NCBI RefSeq assembly: GCF_023343835.1
Contig: NC_064437.1
Coordinates: 48,489,972-48,553,971 of the forward strand
Length of the DNA stretch: 64,000 bases
DNA from: Lagopus muta
Taxonomy: Eukaryota > Chordata > Aves > Galliformes > Phasianidae
Direction of reading: 5' to 3'
Shown piece after piece: positions 1 through 11,900 of the stretch. Every line of letters starts with the position of its first letter. Positions within the stretch are counted from its first letter, which is position 1. The notes beneath the pieces are model-generated. The model saw only the letters and a program-made list of their open reading frames with translations. It had not been told where the DNA came from and did no database searches. The translations under genes were made by a program, and so were the position numbers.

Positions 1-3000
1 AGATAGAGCTAATTACTGACATATCATGAAGACTGACAACGAAGAGGTACTCCAGCCTCTGCATATTCTACTAAACTTCAGTCTTACTTCTCGGGCCTTG
101 ATTAGCGCATAAGTGATATTAAAACAGCAACTATCTTATGCTAGGAGGAGCCAAAACACTGCATCTCATAATTTCAACAGGCATTTAGCTGTTGGGTGGG
201 ATATCATTCTCTCTCAGTCTGCACTGGCGTACTAATGCCACCAAGATGTTTAAGAAATTGGAATGCCTGTCATAAAGGGAGAAGCTGAGAGACCAGTGGT
301 TGATTTTAGCCTGGAGAAGGGCCAGGGAAACTTATCAGTATGTGAAAATTCCTTAACGGGGGGTAGTAAAAAGGTGAAACTGGACTCTTCTTAGTGTTAT
401 CTTTTCAAACATGAGGAAAACCCTTTTTCTGCTAACAGTGGTAAAATGCCAGAGTAGTTTACCCAGGCAGGTCTCCGTCTTTGGAGATATTCAAACCTCA
501 ACTGAATACTTTTCCTGAGGTCTAGGTAACACTGCTCTGAGCTGGGGGGTTCAGACTTGACGCTCTCCTGTGGTCCTTCTACCTCCAAATACCCTGTGGT
601 TTTGTGTTTCTATGAATCTGTGGTATTTGTTCCATGCTTTTGGGTCTGAAGAAGCCCAAATAAAAAAGGGAGTTCTGTTATTCCCAGTGTTCAATAAGTA
701 ATTGACCAAAACAAGGCCAAATTTTCAGATTTCACAAACTTACTTCCAAATCTACAGAGATACATCTGTACAAACAGATGCACAAACCGTACCTTACTTT
801 TATACATTCCTTAGAAAGTGCTACTGTATTCCATCAGACATGCTACTGGATGCTTAAAAGATCAGTCTAATAGTGGACTCTCAGTTTTTAAGCCACAAAG
901 GCCTGTTTTATTCTCAGCATAGAGATATCACCTGACATCTATTTTTTGTACTATTACAGTAGTTGCTCTTGCAAGCAATCCGGATGTTGAAGCAGGCAAT
1001 TTTTATGTTGATCTCAACTATGTGATTCAACAACTGTTAGAATTACCACTCATAATTAATTGTTTTGCACCAGGTGATGTTGTTCTATTACAATTACAGT
1101 AATAAAGGTACTCAGATCCTTTGAAGTATCACTTAAAGTGCTATTTACTACAGCTAACACTATAAAGAGAGAGAGATAGATAATCTTAGATCTGTTTAGA
1201 TGGTGAGACCTCAAAGTTCTGTGGCATTGAAAAGCCATCTGACTGGGGCACAGCATTCAAGAGCAGATCTGGTTTGTTACCCCATTTTAATCCTGCAGGA
1301 TTTTCTTACAAGAAAACTACTGATCATTTCTACTATCAAAAAAAAAGGACACTCGTGCAAACTTCTTGCTGCACTTTTAGTTTAAGACAAGGACATGCAA
1401 GTGGCATAATCAGCAGTATCAAGTGAGAGCTACCTAGAGGGTCTCTGTTACAATTGATTGTCTAAGTTTGCCATCAATCCAAGGAATATTAACAGCACAG
1501 GCCTTGGGCTAAGCCATATGTGCAGCACAGCACAGTTTAAGTTGTATGTAGATTATATGCATCAATGTATGATTGTGTATGATGTATGCTCAAGATCATT
1601 GCACTAAGATACATGACTCTGTCTCCAGTCCTCATTCTGCAGATGCATTTACAGCATACTTAATAAAAGAAACAAGTTGACAGGATTTATAACACACTCA
1701 TTATACCCTATATCAATTAGATTCAGCTGCTCAGAATGTTTCATAAAACCAACTTTTGTAAAACTGTAGTAGTATTTCCCATTACTCTTAATTTTCAGTA
1801 GATAAAATTGCCTCATTCCAAAAGCACCCCTTCTTTAAAGCCAAGAGCAGGTTTATTCATAACTTATGCTCTGGTCTAGATTTGTATCAATCCTATCAGA
1901 ATTCTAGACATGAGACACCTTCCCTTCCTTGAAACAATTTTGTTGTCACTATTTTAGGATCTGTGGGACCTGCAGCAGTACATATACTGTCTAGTACAGC
2001 TGTCAGCAGCGTGCAGCACTTGCCTGGCGGGTAGGAGGAAGAGCACTGTCTCCTGTTCAGACCCTCTTGGGGAAACTACAGGAGTCTCAGAGAGAGCTGG
2101 CGGATTTGCTCTGCTTCGGCCATACGGGACTGATCGCAATTAACGCAGTCGCAGAAGTTATTTGCCTATAGGTGGCAGTATTTCCTAGCTCTTGTTTTGC
2201 AATACTGGTGATATTTGAGTTTTCTGTATTTTTGCCATCGCAGGAGATTTTGTTGTTCATTAACGCCACAAAGTCCAATCATAAAGATAGTTAAAGAAAA
2301 GTTGCTTTTAGGATGTGTTTCAGTTCCATTCGTATAAATTTCTGTGCTAAACGATGTCACATCAGTGGGCTTGAGAAGTACAGTTCTGTTTTCTGATCTT
2401 AAGTTACGAGCTATCTCTTGTTACATATGAGTGTGCATCATTGAGCCTCGATCCCCCTGAGAGTTTTGCATGAGTTTTGCATGAACAAATGGGAATCGTT
2501 TGTGCTTAGTATGGGGAAAAATTTGTAGGAGCTGGTGGCTGTGGCCACTGTTATTTAAGCAAATCCTGGTCAAATCAATCAATTGCAGTGTTTTACAGAA
2601 GGTTGCTTGCTCTGTTGCAAGGGTACCTGGAGTGAGTTTCTGCCTATTCATCAGTCTTTGCTGTTTAGATTAAAGTATGGCAACTTTATTGTTTTTACCA
2701 ACCAGAGTTTATATGGTTATTTGCCACCCTTGCTACATCTGACTGTAATGGTTGCTGCTAGTTTCTGAACGTTAAGATGCATGCAGCAATTTATAGCTAT
2801 AGTCACAGAAAGGCATTTATATAGGCAGCAGTGCTATAGATTTAGATGACAGCAAAACTACAAAACTGAATTATAGCCAGTGTAATATTCTCCTGAAGGT
2901 ATATGAAGGTGTGTTGTAAATCACAGCTGTACAGCAAAAAACCTAGGGAATTGTTAAGCATAAAGCAACCCTCTTGTTTCTTATTCCAAAGAAATATGGA

Positions 3001-3139
3001 TTACTGAATTAAAAGGAGATGGAAGTATGATACACTTTATTTCTCCTTGATAAATACATCTGATCACTAAAGTCATCATTTCTTTGCCTTGCACTGTTAA
3101 TCAGCATTTTTAAATGCAGAAATAATGTCTCAGATGTCA
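1..3139. other. 3' flank, no gene recognised
   Basis: Apart from the old CR1 at 400-625 I see no exon, RNA gene or element. Open frames here are short and have no family similarity. A small cluster of CpGs lies at about 1995-2160, unlike the surrounding CpG-poor DNA. Confidence 0.6.
400..625 (+). mobile_element. Old, diverged CR1 LINE 3' fragment
   Basis: The plus strand carries an eroded version of the CR1 3' region: the 'CTTTGGAGATATTCAAAC' block, then a 'TGGTCCTTCTACCTCCAA' block and a terminal 'TTCTATGAATCTGTGG'. The frame is broken by many changes. The 5' limit is approximate. Confidence 0.6.
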
Positions 3140-3691
3140 AGTTTTGGTTTAACCCAACAGGTAGCTAAGCATCACACAGTCATTCACTCACCCCCTCTCC
3201 CATTGGGATGGGGGGGACAAAAAAAAGTAGAACTCAGCAAGTGAGATAGAACTATTTACTAAGACAGAAAAGGAAGAGAAACAAAAAGATAATAGTAATG
3301 ATAATCATATATACAAATACAAAACAGGTGATGCACAAGCAATTGCTCACCACTCACCAAACAAAGCCCAGCTAGTCTCCACCAGTGGCTGTTTGCCCAG
3401 CCAAGTCCCCACCATTTTTCATGATGTCAGATGGTACGGAACATCCCTTTGACCAGTTTATGCTAACTGGTCCTGTCCTCTCCCAAGTCCTCATGCCACC
3501 TCAGCCCCCTCACTGGCAGAATAGAACAAGAGCTGAGAAGCTGAAATGCCCTTTGTTCTCTAGAGTGCTACTCAGCAACAACTAAAACATCACTGTTTTA
3601 TCAACATTTTTTTCCTCCTGAAGACAAAACATAATGCCATGCCAGGCACTATGAAGGAAAAATCAGCTCTGTCTCAGCTGAAAACAAGACA
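3140..3691 (-). mobile_element. Solitary LTR of an avian ERVL-like endogenous retrovirus
   Basis: About 550 bp resembling a widespread bird LTR: on the minus strand it opens TGTCTTGTTTTCAGC and ends near the run of Cs and the 'CAACAGGTAGCTAAGCA'-like edge seen on the plus strand. No internal retroviral coding region adjoins it and no partner LTR is in the window. No clear target-site duplication is visible, and the inner end is decayed. It is a non-coding relic. Confidence 0.7.
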
Positions 3692-4353
3692 GGTTAGTAG
3701 TCTCTGCCTTAGGGGAAAATACAAGAGGGACCATCATGAGAATATCTGCCTTTACAGGAAGTTTAAATATACACCCTTATTAACATAACATTATTATTCC
3801 CATGGGTTCTTTCTGGTTAGTGATTAATATTAAAATAGTTTTTCCATAAAAAAAAAAAAGAAATGCAATTCAGTGTTTTCAGAAATCTTTTAATATCCCT
3901 GTAAAACAGGAAACGCTTCTGACAAACAGCTGCAAAGATGATGCACAAATGAGGAACAAATAATGCCACAAAGATTGTCTTCAAAATCCAGAATCTTTGT
4001 TCTAAACCACAGAAAAAACACCCTTGCAAGAAGCACAGGAAGATTTTTACTGAGAAGTTTTTAAAGCTGCTGTGGTACAGAAGTGAATTGTGCATTTAGT
4101 TGCAGTGTTATCTTGCATAGAAGTAAATGTACAATAATTAAAACCAAAGTTAAAGGCCAAATAGCAAATGGAGGTAATGACGTTATGAGTAAAAATTTGG
4201 CTGATGATGCTTGACAAAACTGTGCAAATAGTCCTTTATATGCAACATAAGGAAAGTAAGTTTAGTACGTATGAAGCCTAGAAGGCTCAAATTCAATTAA
4301 TTTAAGACAAAATATAGAATTCTGTTTATACTTATACCAATATAGATCCAGGT

Positions 4354-4464
4354 TTACTCCACCGGTTTAAAGCTGTTCTGGATCTTTGTCAGTATGTTTG
4401 AAATTAGCATCTGGTTCATGTCATAAATCCTATTTATATCTTCTACTGGCTTCCAGCAGACCAT
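4354..4464 (-). other. Orphan splice acceptor followed by a short in-phase ORF (possible alternative terminal exon)
   Basis: On the minus strand a T-rich tract ends tttctgtcctcag and is followed by a 36-codon open frame starting MVCWKPVEDINRIYDMNQML and closing with TAA. Spliced in phase 0 from exon 44 it would give a protein lacking the DQY-FCY helix. I do not recognise the peptide, and a chance acceptor in the 3' flank is as likely. Confidence 0.25.
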
Positions 4465-4599
4465 CTGAGGACAGAAAGTAAAAAAAAAAGTGGCCCTGGG
4501 CCTTAATTATAATTGTACAACAGTGACTTTTTCTAAAAGTCATGCTTTTAATTTGTATTTAATTCCTCATTCTTTGTGAGCCATAAACCTTTCTCTCAT

Positions 4600-5830
4600 A
4601 ATGACAGTAAACAGCTATTTTATTGTCTTATTTCTACTCAGTTTTATATTCAAATGCCTCTTAACATTTTCTGAAATCAAGGAATTTTTAAAAATATGTA
4701 CAGTTCAGTTAAATAAATGCTGTTATCATTTCCTATGTTTTGAAGCTACTCTCCCAATACATATCTAGTAACACCACTTCAATATATACCACCATGTAGA
4801 TAACTGAAACAGAATTATTACTGTAGAGACAGCTACAATCTTACAAACCTGAACACTGTGTTTTTGCTCCAATCCAAACTCACAATAACAAAACCAGTTT
4901 TTACAAGAGAAATGAACTGTACAGAGAATTATTTACTCTTATTTAAAGAACGGTTCAACTCTTACTGAAACCAATGGGTCTTGCCATAAATGTATTCAGA
5001 TTCTAGTTAAGAATGACAAGATAATTCAGTGGAGTGAAAGATCAATAGAAAGCATCAGTGGAAGATGAAATGTGTATGTGTACCACAATACACACACAGT
5101 CTGATTTAATATTGCATCCTTTTTACGTGGATGTAGAATGGAAGAATTCTGACTCTACCTACAGCTGTTCATACTGCTAGAAAATAAGAATATGCCATCC
5201 AATAATTAGAACTCTCTTCTTGCTTTTAAGATAAATAGCTAAGGTTTAAAGGCATCCTAAGTTTCTGCCTATCTCTTGCTTTAAGATGTCTAGTGACAGT
5301 GGTATAAATTCCTGTGCTGGCGTAATGACTGGAAATGGTTCTACACTGTTCAAGCAATAAAAGGCAAACAAATTGAATCCTTCCATACAAAAACATATCT
5401 ACTATGCAAATACTGATTTGCAGCCCAGAAGCCAAGAATGCTGTATGGAGGAGACAACAAATCTTCCACCAACACCCACAGAGCCTTAAATTTTTTAGCT
5501 GCCCTGTGGACAGCTAATTCTGAAGGTTGCTACCTCCTTCTCGCAGTTCAAAAATATTTTCCTAGCAGTTAATATGTTATTACATAGAACATGCAAGTTG
5601 TCCATGACAATTTAACAGCAGTGCTGCAGTTCCGGCTGGCTCCTTCTCCAAACTGTGAGCTGAGATTTGAATGACTTACCCAGGGCATTTTAAGCAAGGT
5701 TTTTAAACATTTTAGGAATCAGAGTGATCTATTAGAACATGTAATGTAACACTTCACATTCCTTTAAAGCAATAGCTGAGTGGTCCCTGGAGTCTGAGGA
5801 GGATAGTTACAGAGAAGAGTCACGTTGCAG
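4600..5830 (-). other. Probable 3' UTR of the FRMPD2-PTPN20 gene
   Basis: This follows the stop codon without an obvious exon. Minus-strand poly(A) signal candidates are ATTAAA at 5105-5110 and AATAAA at 4619-4624. Which one is used cannot be read from the sequence, so the lower boundary is a guess. Confidence 0.3.
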
Positions 5831-5902
5831 TCAATAAGAATCCGCAGCTTGAAGGTTCTGAAGGACTTGCAGCACAAATTCATAGCAGAATAAATACTGA
5901 TC
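5831..5902 (-). CDS. PTPN20: Exon 45: C terminus and stop codon (residues 2216-2238)
   Basis: Acceptor ctatgtgcag. Reads [20 protein letters not shown] then DSY and TGA at 5833-5831. The DQY-x-FCY helix closes the PTP fold, as in PTPN13 and PTPN20. Too short for ORF calling; found from the motif and the phase 0 fit. Confidence 0.92.
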   Translation of the reverse strand, partial: DQYLFCYEFVLQVLQNLQAADSY

Positions 5903-8900
5903 CTGCACATAGAGACACCAGTGTGAAACAACTGAATACATTTGACAAAGGAACTAGATAAATAATTATAGACTGGCTGTAATGTTGTTTGTAACACCAG
6001 CAACTTTGTTACACATATATAAATATATGTATATTTAAAGGTATCCTCAATCTTATTTTTCCTTCACTAATAAAAGTTCAGGAGGTCTTTTTTATTCAGT
6101 GCAGTACCTGTAACCATGAGCTTGAGTCTCACTGAGCTCAGTGGAGGTTATTTACCTGCTTAATTTTAACCATCTGCCCAATCTAAGGTATATTGGAGCA
6201 TGTCTTAAATACTTGACTCTGAGAAGAACTTATCCTAGTCTTGTCTAGTTTTTCATCCCACTTTCTGCTTGTTCTAAGTTGAGTTACCTTCATTTTGTCT
6301 TGTACTCTGTGAACTCTTCCTGGGAGTATGTTTAGCTCAGTGGTAGAAAGGGCAGTGATAGCTTAACAATTGCAAGAATTCAACTAAAGGCTGTGCTTTT
6401 GCAGGGTAGAATCTCACCTGTTTTGCCGGTGATTCCTCTTGTTTTTTTGTTTTGGTTTTTTTTTTCCAAAAGGAGAAAAGGAGGCCTGTATACGTACTAT
6501 ATTGATGATTTGTGAAGTTCAAGTGACTAAAGCTACACTAGAGGTCTCTTTACGTTGGCTTTCTTTTCCCTTTCTTTCCTAATTTCAGTTACTAAGAGCT
6601 TCTAAATTTAGATAAAGACACACTTGCCTGGAAAGTTATTATTTTCCTCACAAGGAGGCTAAGGTTATGTTCTAAACTCCAGATTGATCCAAGCATAATG
6701 ATCTGTAGCAGAATTTGAAGCTTTCTGAAGTCGTAGTCTAGTTTGAGTACTGAGAACTTACCTTACTTTGGATCATGCCAAACCGCTGTTCTCTCAAATC
6801 TCTCACTATGTGCTTGATGTTGAACTATTAGAAGAGAACAGTTTTTATTATGTTAATGTTGAAACGATTTAAAAAAAGAAAAAAGAATGGAAACAATTTA
6901 TGACGAGAAATGTGGGGTTCAGTTCTTTTACAAATAACATAACTTTGGTTATTATTTCTGTTCTTTTAAATAACCAAGCTGGGTTTATTCCATTTTGTAA
7001 GGATTAATTTCCACCAGGAGTTAACTGTGTTCTAAGATATCAACACATTTTGTTGACATCCATATTGGTAATACTTATATTTACTGTAAGATCTAACAAT
7101 CATTTATTTGGTACTTACATAGAGATCTTTTTCTATATAGCTCAGAAGAATTTCAACACAAAGCAAAACTCCACTTCTTCCTATCCCAGCACTGCAGTGA
7201 GCAACAACAGGTCCTCTCCTGTGAGCTTTCTTCATATAACAAATAAATTTTACAAGCTGCTCAGACAGTTTGGCACTACTGTGGTCTGGCCAAGTGGTAA
7301 ACTGCAAATGACTTACAATTCGCCTCTCATCTGTCTGGAAAAAAAGAAAACAAAAGTGTGTATTCACCAAAAGATTAGTAACATAGCTATATAAAACCCA
7401 GTAAAAAACAAACAAACAAATACATGTAAATGTAAATATATATAAATGAGGAAACAGCATTTTCTTTTTCCTTATTATTTCTTATGTCAATACTAAATGA
7501 AAAAATATACAATTTTTCCATGCTGGTAAAAACATCTTCTGTAAAGATCCAAGTCCAACCAATAGTTGTTCTGCAAAAATGATTGTTTATGCAACTGACA
7601 ATCTTAAAAACAAAAGAATCTAGGAACTTCAAGGATTGAAGCCTTCTGAAGTCCCAGTTAGCATGGCAATGGATTTCTATTGACTGTAAGCTGGATGTAA
7701 AAACCTATCTAGATTTTTGCCATTAGAATAATTTGAATTAATGTCTGTGATTTCTACTGAAGTAAACTGATAATTTACCATAGTAATTTGATACTGGTAC
7801 AAAACAAATGTAGCAAAAATAAAAACATTCATTAAAATCAGGTAAGGGCTCAATCACTTACGATGGCCAATCTTCCCATCATCTTCTGGACAGACCCTTA
7901 TTAGAAACTTTGCTATCTTTCACACGGTAACATGAGGTGAGATTTTTCATCATATAAATAGTTTTACTAACAGAAACAGATGCCAAGTTAGTCTGGCACA
8001 ATTAATTTTTCTTTAATTATTTCATGAACCAATTTGTCCTGCAGAAATTTCGGCAAAGTTTTATTTAATATGGAGGCATAATTGATGGACTTGTCCCAGT
8101 TTCAATGTTCTTACAATTAGGTTCTAAATTTATTGTATCTTCAAAAATGTCCTGTTAGATTGGTAGTTTAATGTCTTCTCATGAAATAAAGAAATTATCA
8201 TTCTTTCTAAATTTTAAGATGAAAACCAACTTCTTTTCATCCTTCCTTGTACCCACTTTTACAGAACATGAATGGCAGTCCTTATGATCTGATTTGATAA
8301 GAACAGTGAGAAATTCTGCAAAAAAACACAGCAACTCTGTGAATATTAAAGGACTAATTATTGGACACTCTTGTCCAAATGTTTATAATGTTGGATCCAC
8401 TCTTTGTGCAATAAGCAATGAGGCAGTATTTCATTTATCTAAATTTCCTGTTTGTCAAACATTCCTAAGAACATGGTGAACAGATGTTAGAGAAGAAACA
8501 AATAATGCCAGTATTTATTCATTTAAGATATTTATTCAATTTCTTCACATATGAAAATGTTAATTACACTCAACTTACCTGCTTGTTGATCATTTCTATT
8601 ATTCTAATTATGAAGTATTCCAGAATCTGGTAACTGTCCAGCCTGAGATGAAAATTAGCCAGATCTATGGAGTCATGTGGAGGTTCAGGCCAGTATCGAT
8701 GACTTTTCACTTTTCCTAGCTCAACTTCTTTTGTCATCATGGCAATCAGATCTGATTCACTCTCCCAAACCATCTGCCAGAAATCAGCCATAGTAGAAGG
8801 CAGAGGCCCTTGAGTTATAATGTAGAAGTGTTCCTCTTCTCCAACTTTCATTCTGATATAACTTGCATTAATGTAGCCATTGTTTTCTCCCAGGAGAACT

Positions 8901-11900
8901 CGTGTCTTATCATCTGGACAGAAACAGAAAGTTACTATTGCAGCTGTAGATCTGAAATGGAGCTCTGCCACCTCTAGCATCTAGGAGATGGGGAACCTCA
9001 GCCTCTAACAAGAAAGTATGCTTTTATTTTTTAGACCACATTTGGCAGGCTGCTCTAACATTAGTCACTGCTAATCAGAATTCTGACTCAGGTAAGAGCT
9101 GAGCAACTGAAATATCTAGTTGGCTATCATGTTTTCAAATACTTCTAAAATGAACTTGTATTTTTTCAAGAACTACATATATCTGTGATTTCCACTGTGC
9201 TTTTCAGAATTCTGCTATGTCAAAAGCTGTAGATTTAAAGAACTGCTAGTATAGTACAAGATACACTAATCCACAGAAATGTACTAGACCACTATATGAC
9301 AGAATGAAGGGAGCACCAAGATAGTTGCCTCCCTACCAGACCAAGTCCTGCCTTGCTGAGGATGATAGTGAGAAATTACTTACTGCACAAAGCAGACAAC
9401 CTTATGTGAACTTTACACTCTAGGAAAAATCTCAACAAAATTCATTTCTAGTAGAATTTTCTATGACAAAAGAATGTGGTGGGCTTTGCCTCCTAATCCC
9501 AGTATTATAGCTGTATCTTCATATTGGTGTGCATACTTACATGGAAGAATATCTTGATATCTATTTTTATCCCGATTTTCTGGTGCTTTGCCAGTTCTGC
9601 AGTCATCTATTGGCTTCACATGTTCCAAAGCCTGTATCAAAAAGAAACAGTCACACAGTCTTCATATCCTTCATGAAGAGATTTTACTGATTTGTGACCC
9701 GAGACAGACTTCTTAAAGAAGAGAATCAGCACATTTTTCCTTAAACTTCTAGGCGCAGTTCAAATTGCTTAGTAGTTCCTTCAGTATGCAGAAAGTTTCT
9801 GGAGATTTTGAATGAGATTTCCAACCCATATCCTCAGCACCTTGAATTACAGAACCATTTTGTGTATTGTTGTAAAATAGATGTTTGGAATAGTGTCTTG
9901 GCCAAATAATCATTATTCATAAGTGACTGGAGAATAATCTTTAGCACTGTTAGAAGGTTATGAATGTCAGTGAATAATTTTCAATTACGGAGAAAGTGAT
10001 GGATAAAGGGAACAACATCAATGATATTAAATGAAAATCATAATCTTAAGAACTTCATAGCAGATTTAGGGTAACACAATGCAGTTTGACCAGGAAGCAA
10101 AAAGATGAAAATTAATTTCATTTATGGTTTTGAGTTACTTTCACTTTTCTTTATTCTTCTACCTCTTTGATTTGCATTGTGCAATGCCTGGCCTTCACAG
10201 TAGGCCACTACATAGTATAATATGGACTGAAATATATTCGTTAGTTTTTCAAGGTCTTCATCAGTAACTATTGATTTTCTCAAATAAAATATCCATTGAC
10301 TTTGGTAACCAGTAGTTTTCCTGTTAGATCTCTCTGCTTTGTGAGCAAATGCACGAACTGGCTCATATCATGCTATGCCTACCTCAGTAATGGAACGGAA
10401 TTAGTGGAGATGTATATGTGAGCTTTTGGTGAAAGTCAACAAATCCTATACACATGAGTCTATGTGATTTTTTACCCAGAAAGTGAGATATGAAGGCAAC
10501 CTGAAGAAACCGATAGCATTTTGATTACTATGGAAAACTATAATCTATTTCATTGAGGATGAGTACATTATTTAACAAAAATTCCAGGACTGAGTTAAAG
10601 AACTATGGAATAATCTTTAGAAATTGCTAATAACTTCCAGTACTGAATGCTCCATATACTGAAATGGATTCATAATTCTATATTTTTTCATAATTTATGT
10701 CATCAGATGTAATTGTATGTTTTTATTATTTACTTATATTATTTTTATTTTTATTTTACTTCCACTAAGTCCCTGACCTCAATAGCATTTTATGGCAATG
10801 ATTTCCATGGATCACTGAAGCATTGTGGAAAACATTTTCTTTCATTGTCTGGGTGTTTGAATTTCTTGCTTTAATCTAGTGCCTAGAAGGGTTCTTAGGC
10901 ACCTATTTAGCAGAGCTGAGGGGGGAATAGAAAGAAGTTGATCTACATTAAATTGATCTGTATTGTATTTTTGTGTATTACTTGTTTTTAATTCCAAATG
11001 GGTGAGATCTTTGGACAGGAAATAGAGTAAGTAAACCTGGCTTGTATGGAAAGAGGGAGATACAAATAGTGCAACATGACTCAAAAAGCAGAGCAGAAGC
11101 CCTATCCTGGCTGGAACATGCTCTGAGAAAGCGGAGTCAGTGAAGATACAACTGAATCTCCCATAAAGTATGTTGAACAATTCTAAAAGTCACTTTCTTA
11201 GTTCTGCTAAAGATCTTAAAAATGAATTACACTTTACCATAAACTCTTTCAAGACCTCTTGATTTTCAATCCGTGACTTAAGGCCCTGAATAAAATGTCT
11301 GATGCCAGTCCTTGGACGTACTCTGGTTGGTGAGGATTTAAGGTTAATTAAATGAGTCAGTTCATCTTCAGAAACAAAGGTTCTGCCTACACATAGCAAA
11401 AAGAAAAAAAAAAAAAGAAGTTTTTAATGATTATTGAACATAGCATAAAGTTTTGGATTTAAAAGCTAGGGGACTGCAGAATTTGAGTACACTTCAGTGT
11501 TTATACTGTGGAAGTAAACTGTAAAAGTATTTTTGGCTTACTTCACAGTAGAAAGAAGACTCAGTCAGTATCATGGATACAACCAGCACCATATTTCATG
11601 GAGATTGCATATCCAATTATTTAAAATTCTTGCTTTCTACAATTTCTAAATACAGTCTGTTATGAATTAATCATTCTTGAAGAATTATAGACTTTAACAG
11701 TAATTTATATTGATATAGGAGACTTCGGCCACATCTTCACAGGAAATCATGTTTCCAGGAGTTTCCTGAAGATTAATACCACCACACTCTTCATCTTACC
11801 TCACACTTCCTTTCCATAACAAGGTGTGAAGTACCTCTGATGCACAAAAACCAAGGATCAGTTTTACTAATTAGCTATACTTTCTGTAGTATACTTTCTG

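Noticed and set aside
3385..3585. Plus-strand open frame of 66 codons
   Set aside because: It lies inside the solitary LTR, antisense to it; no retroviral coding domain is present.
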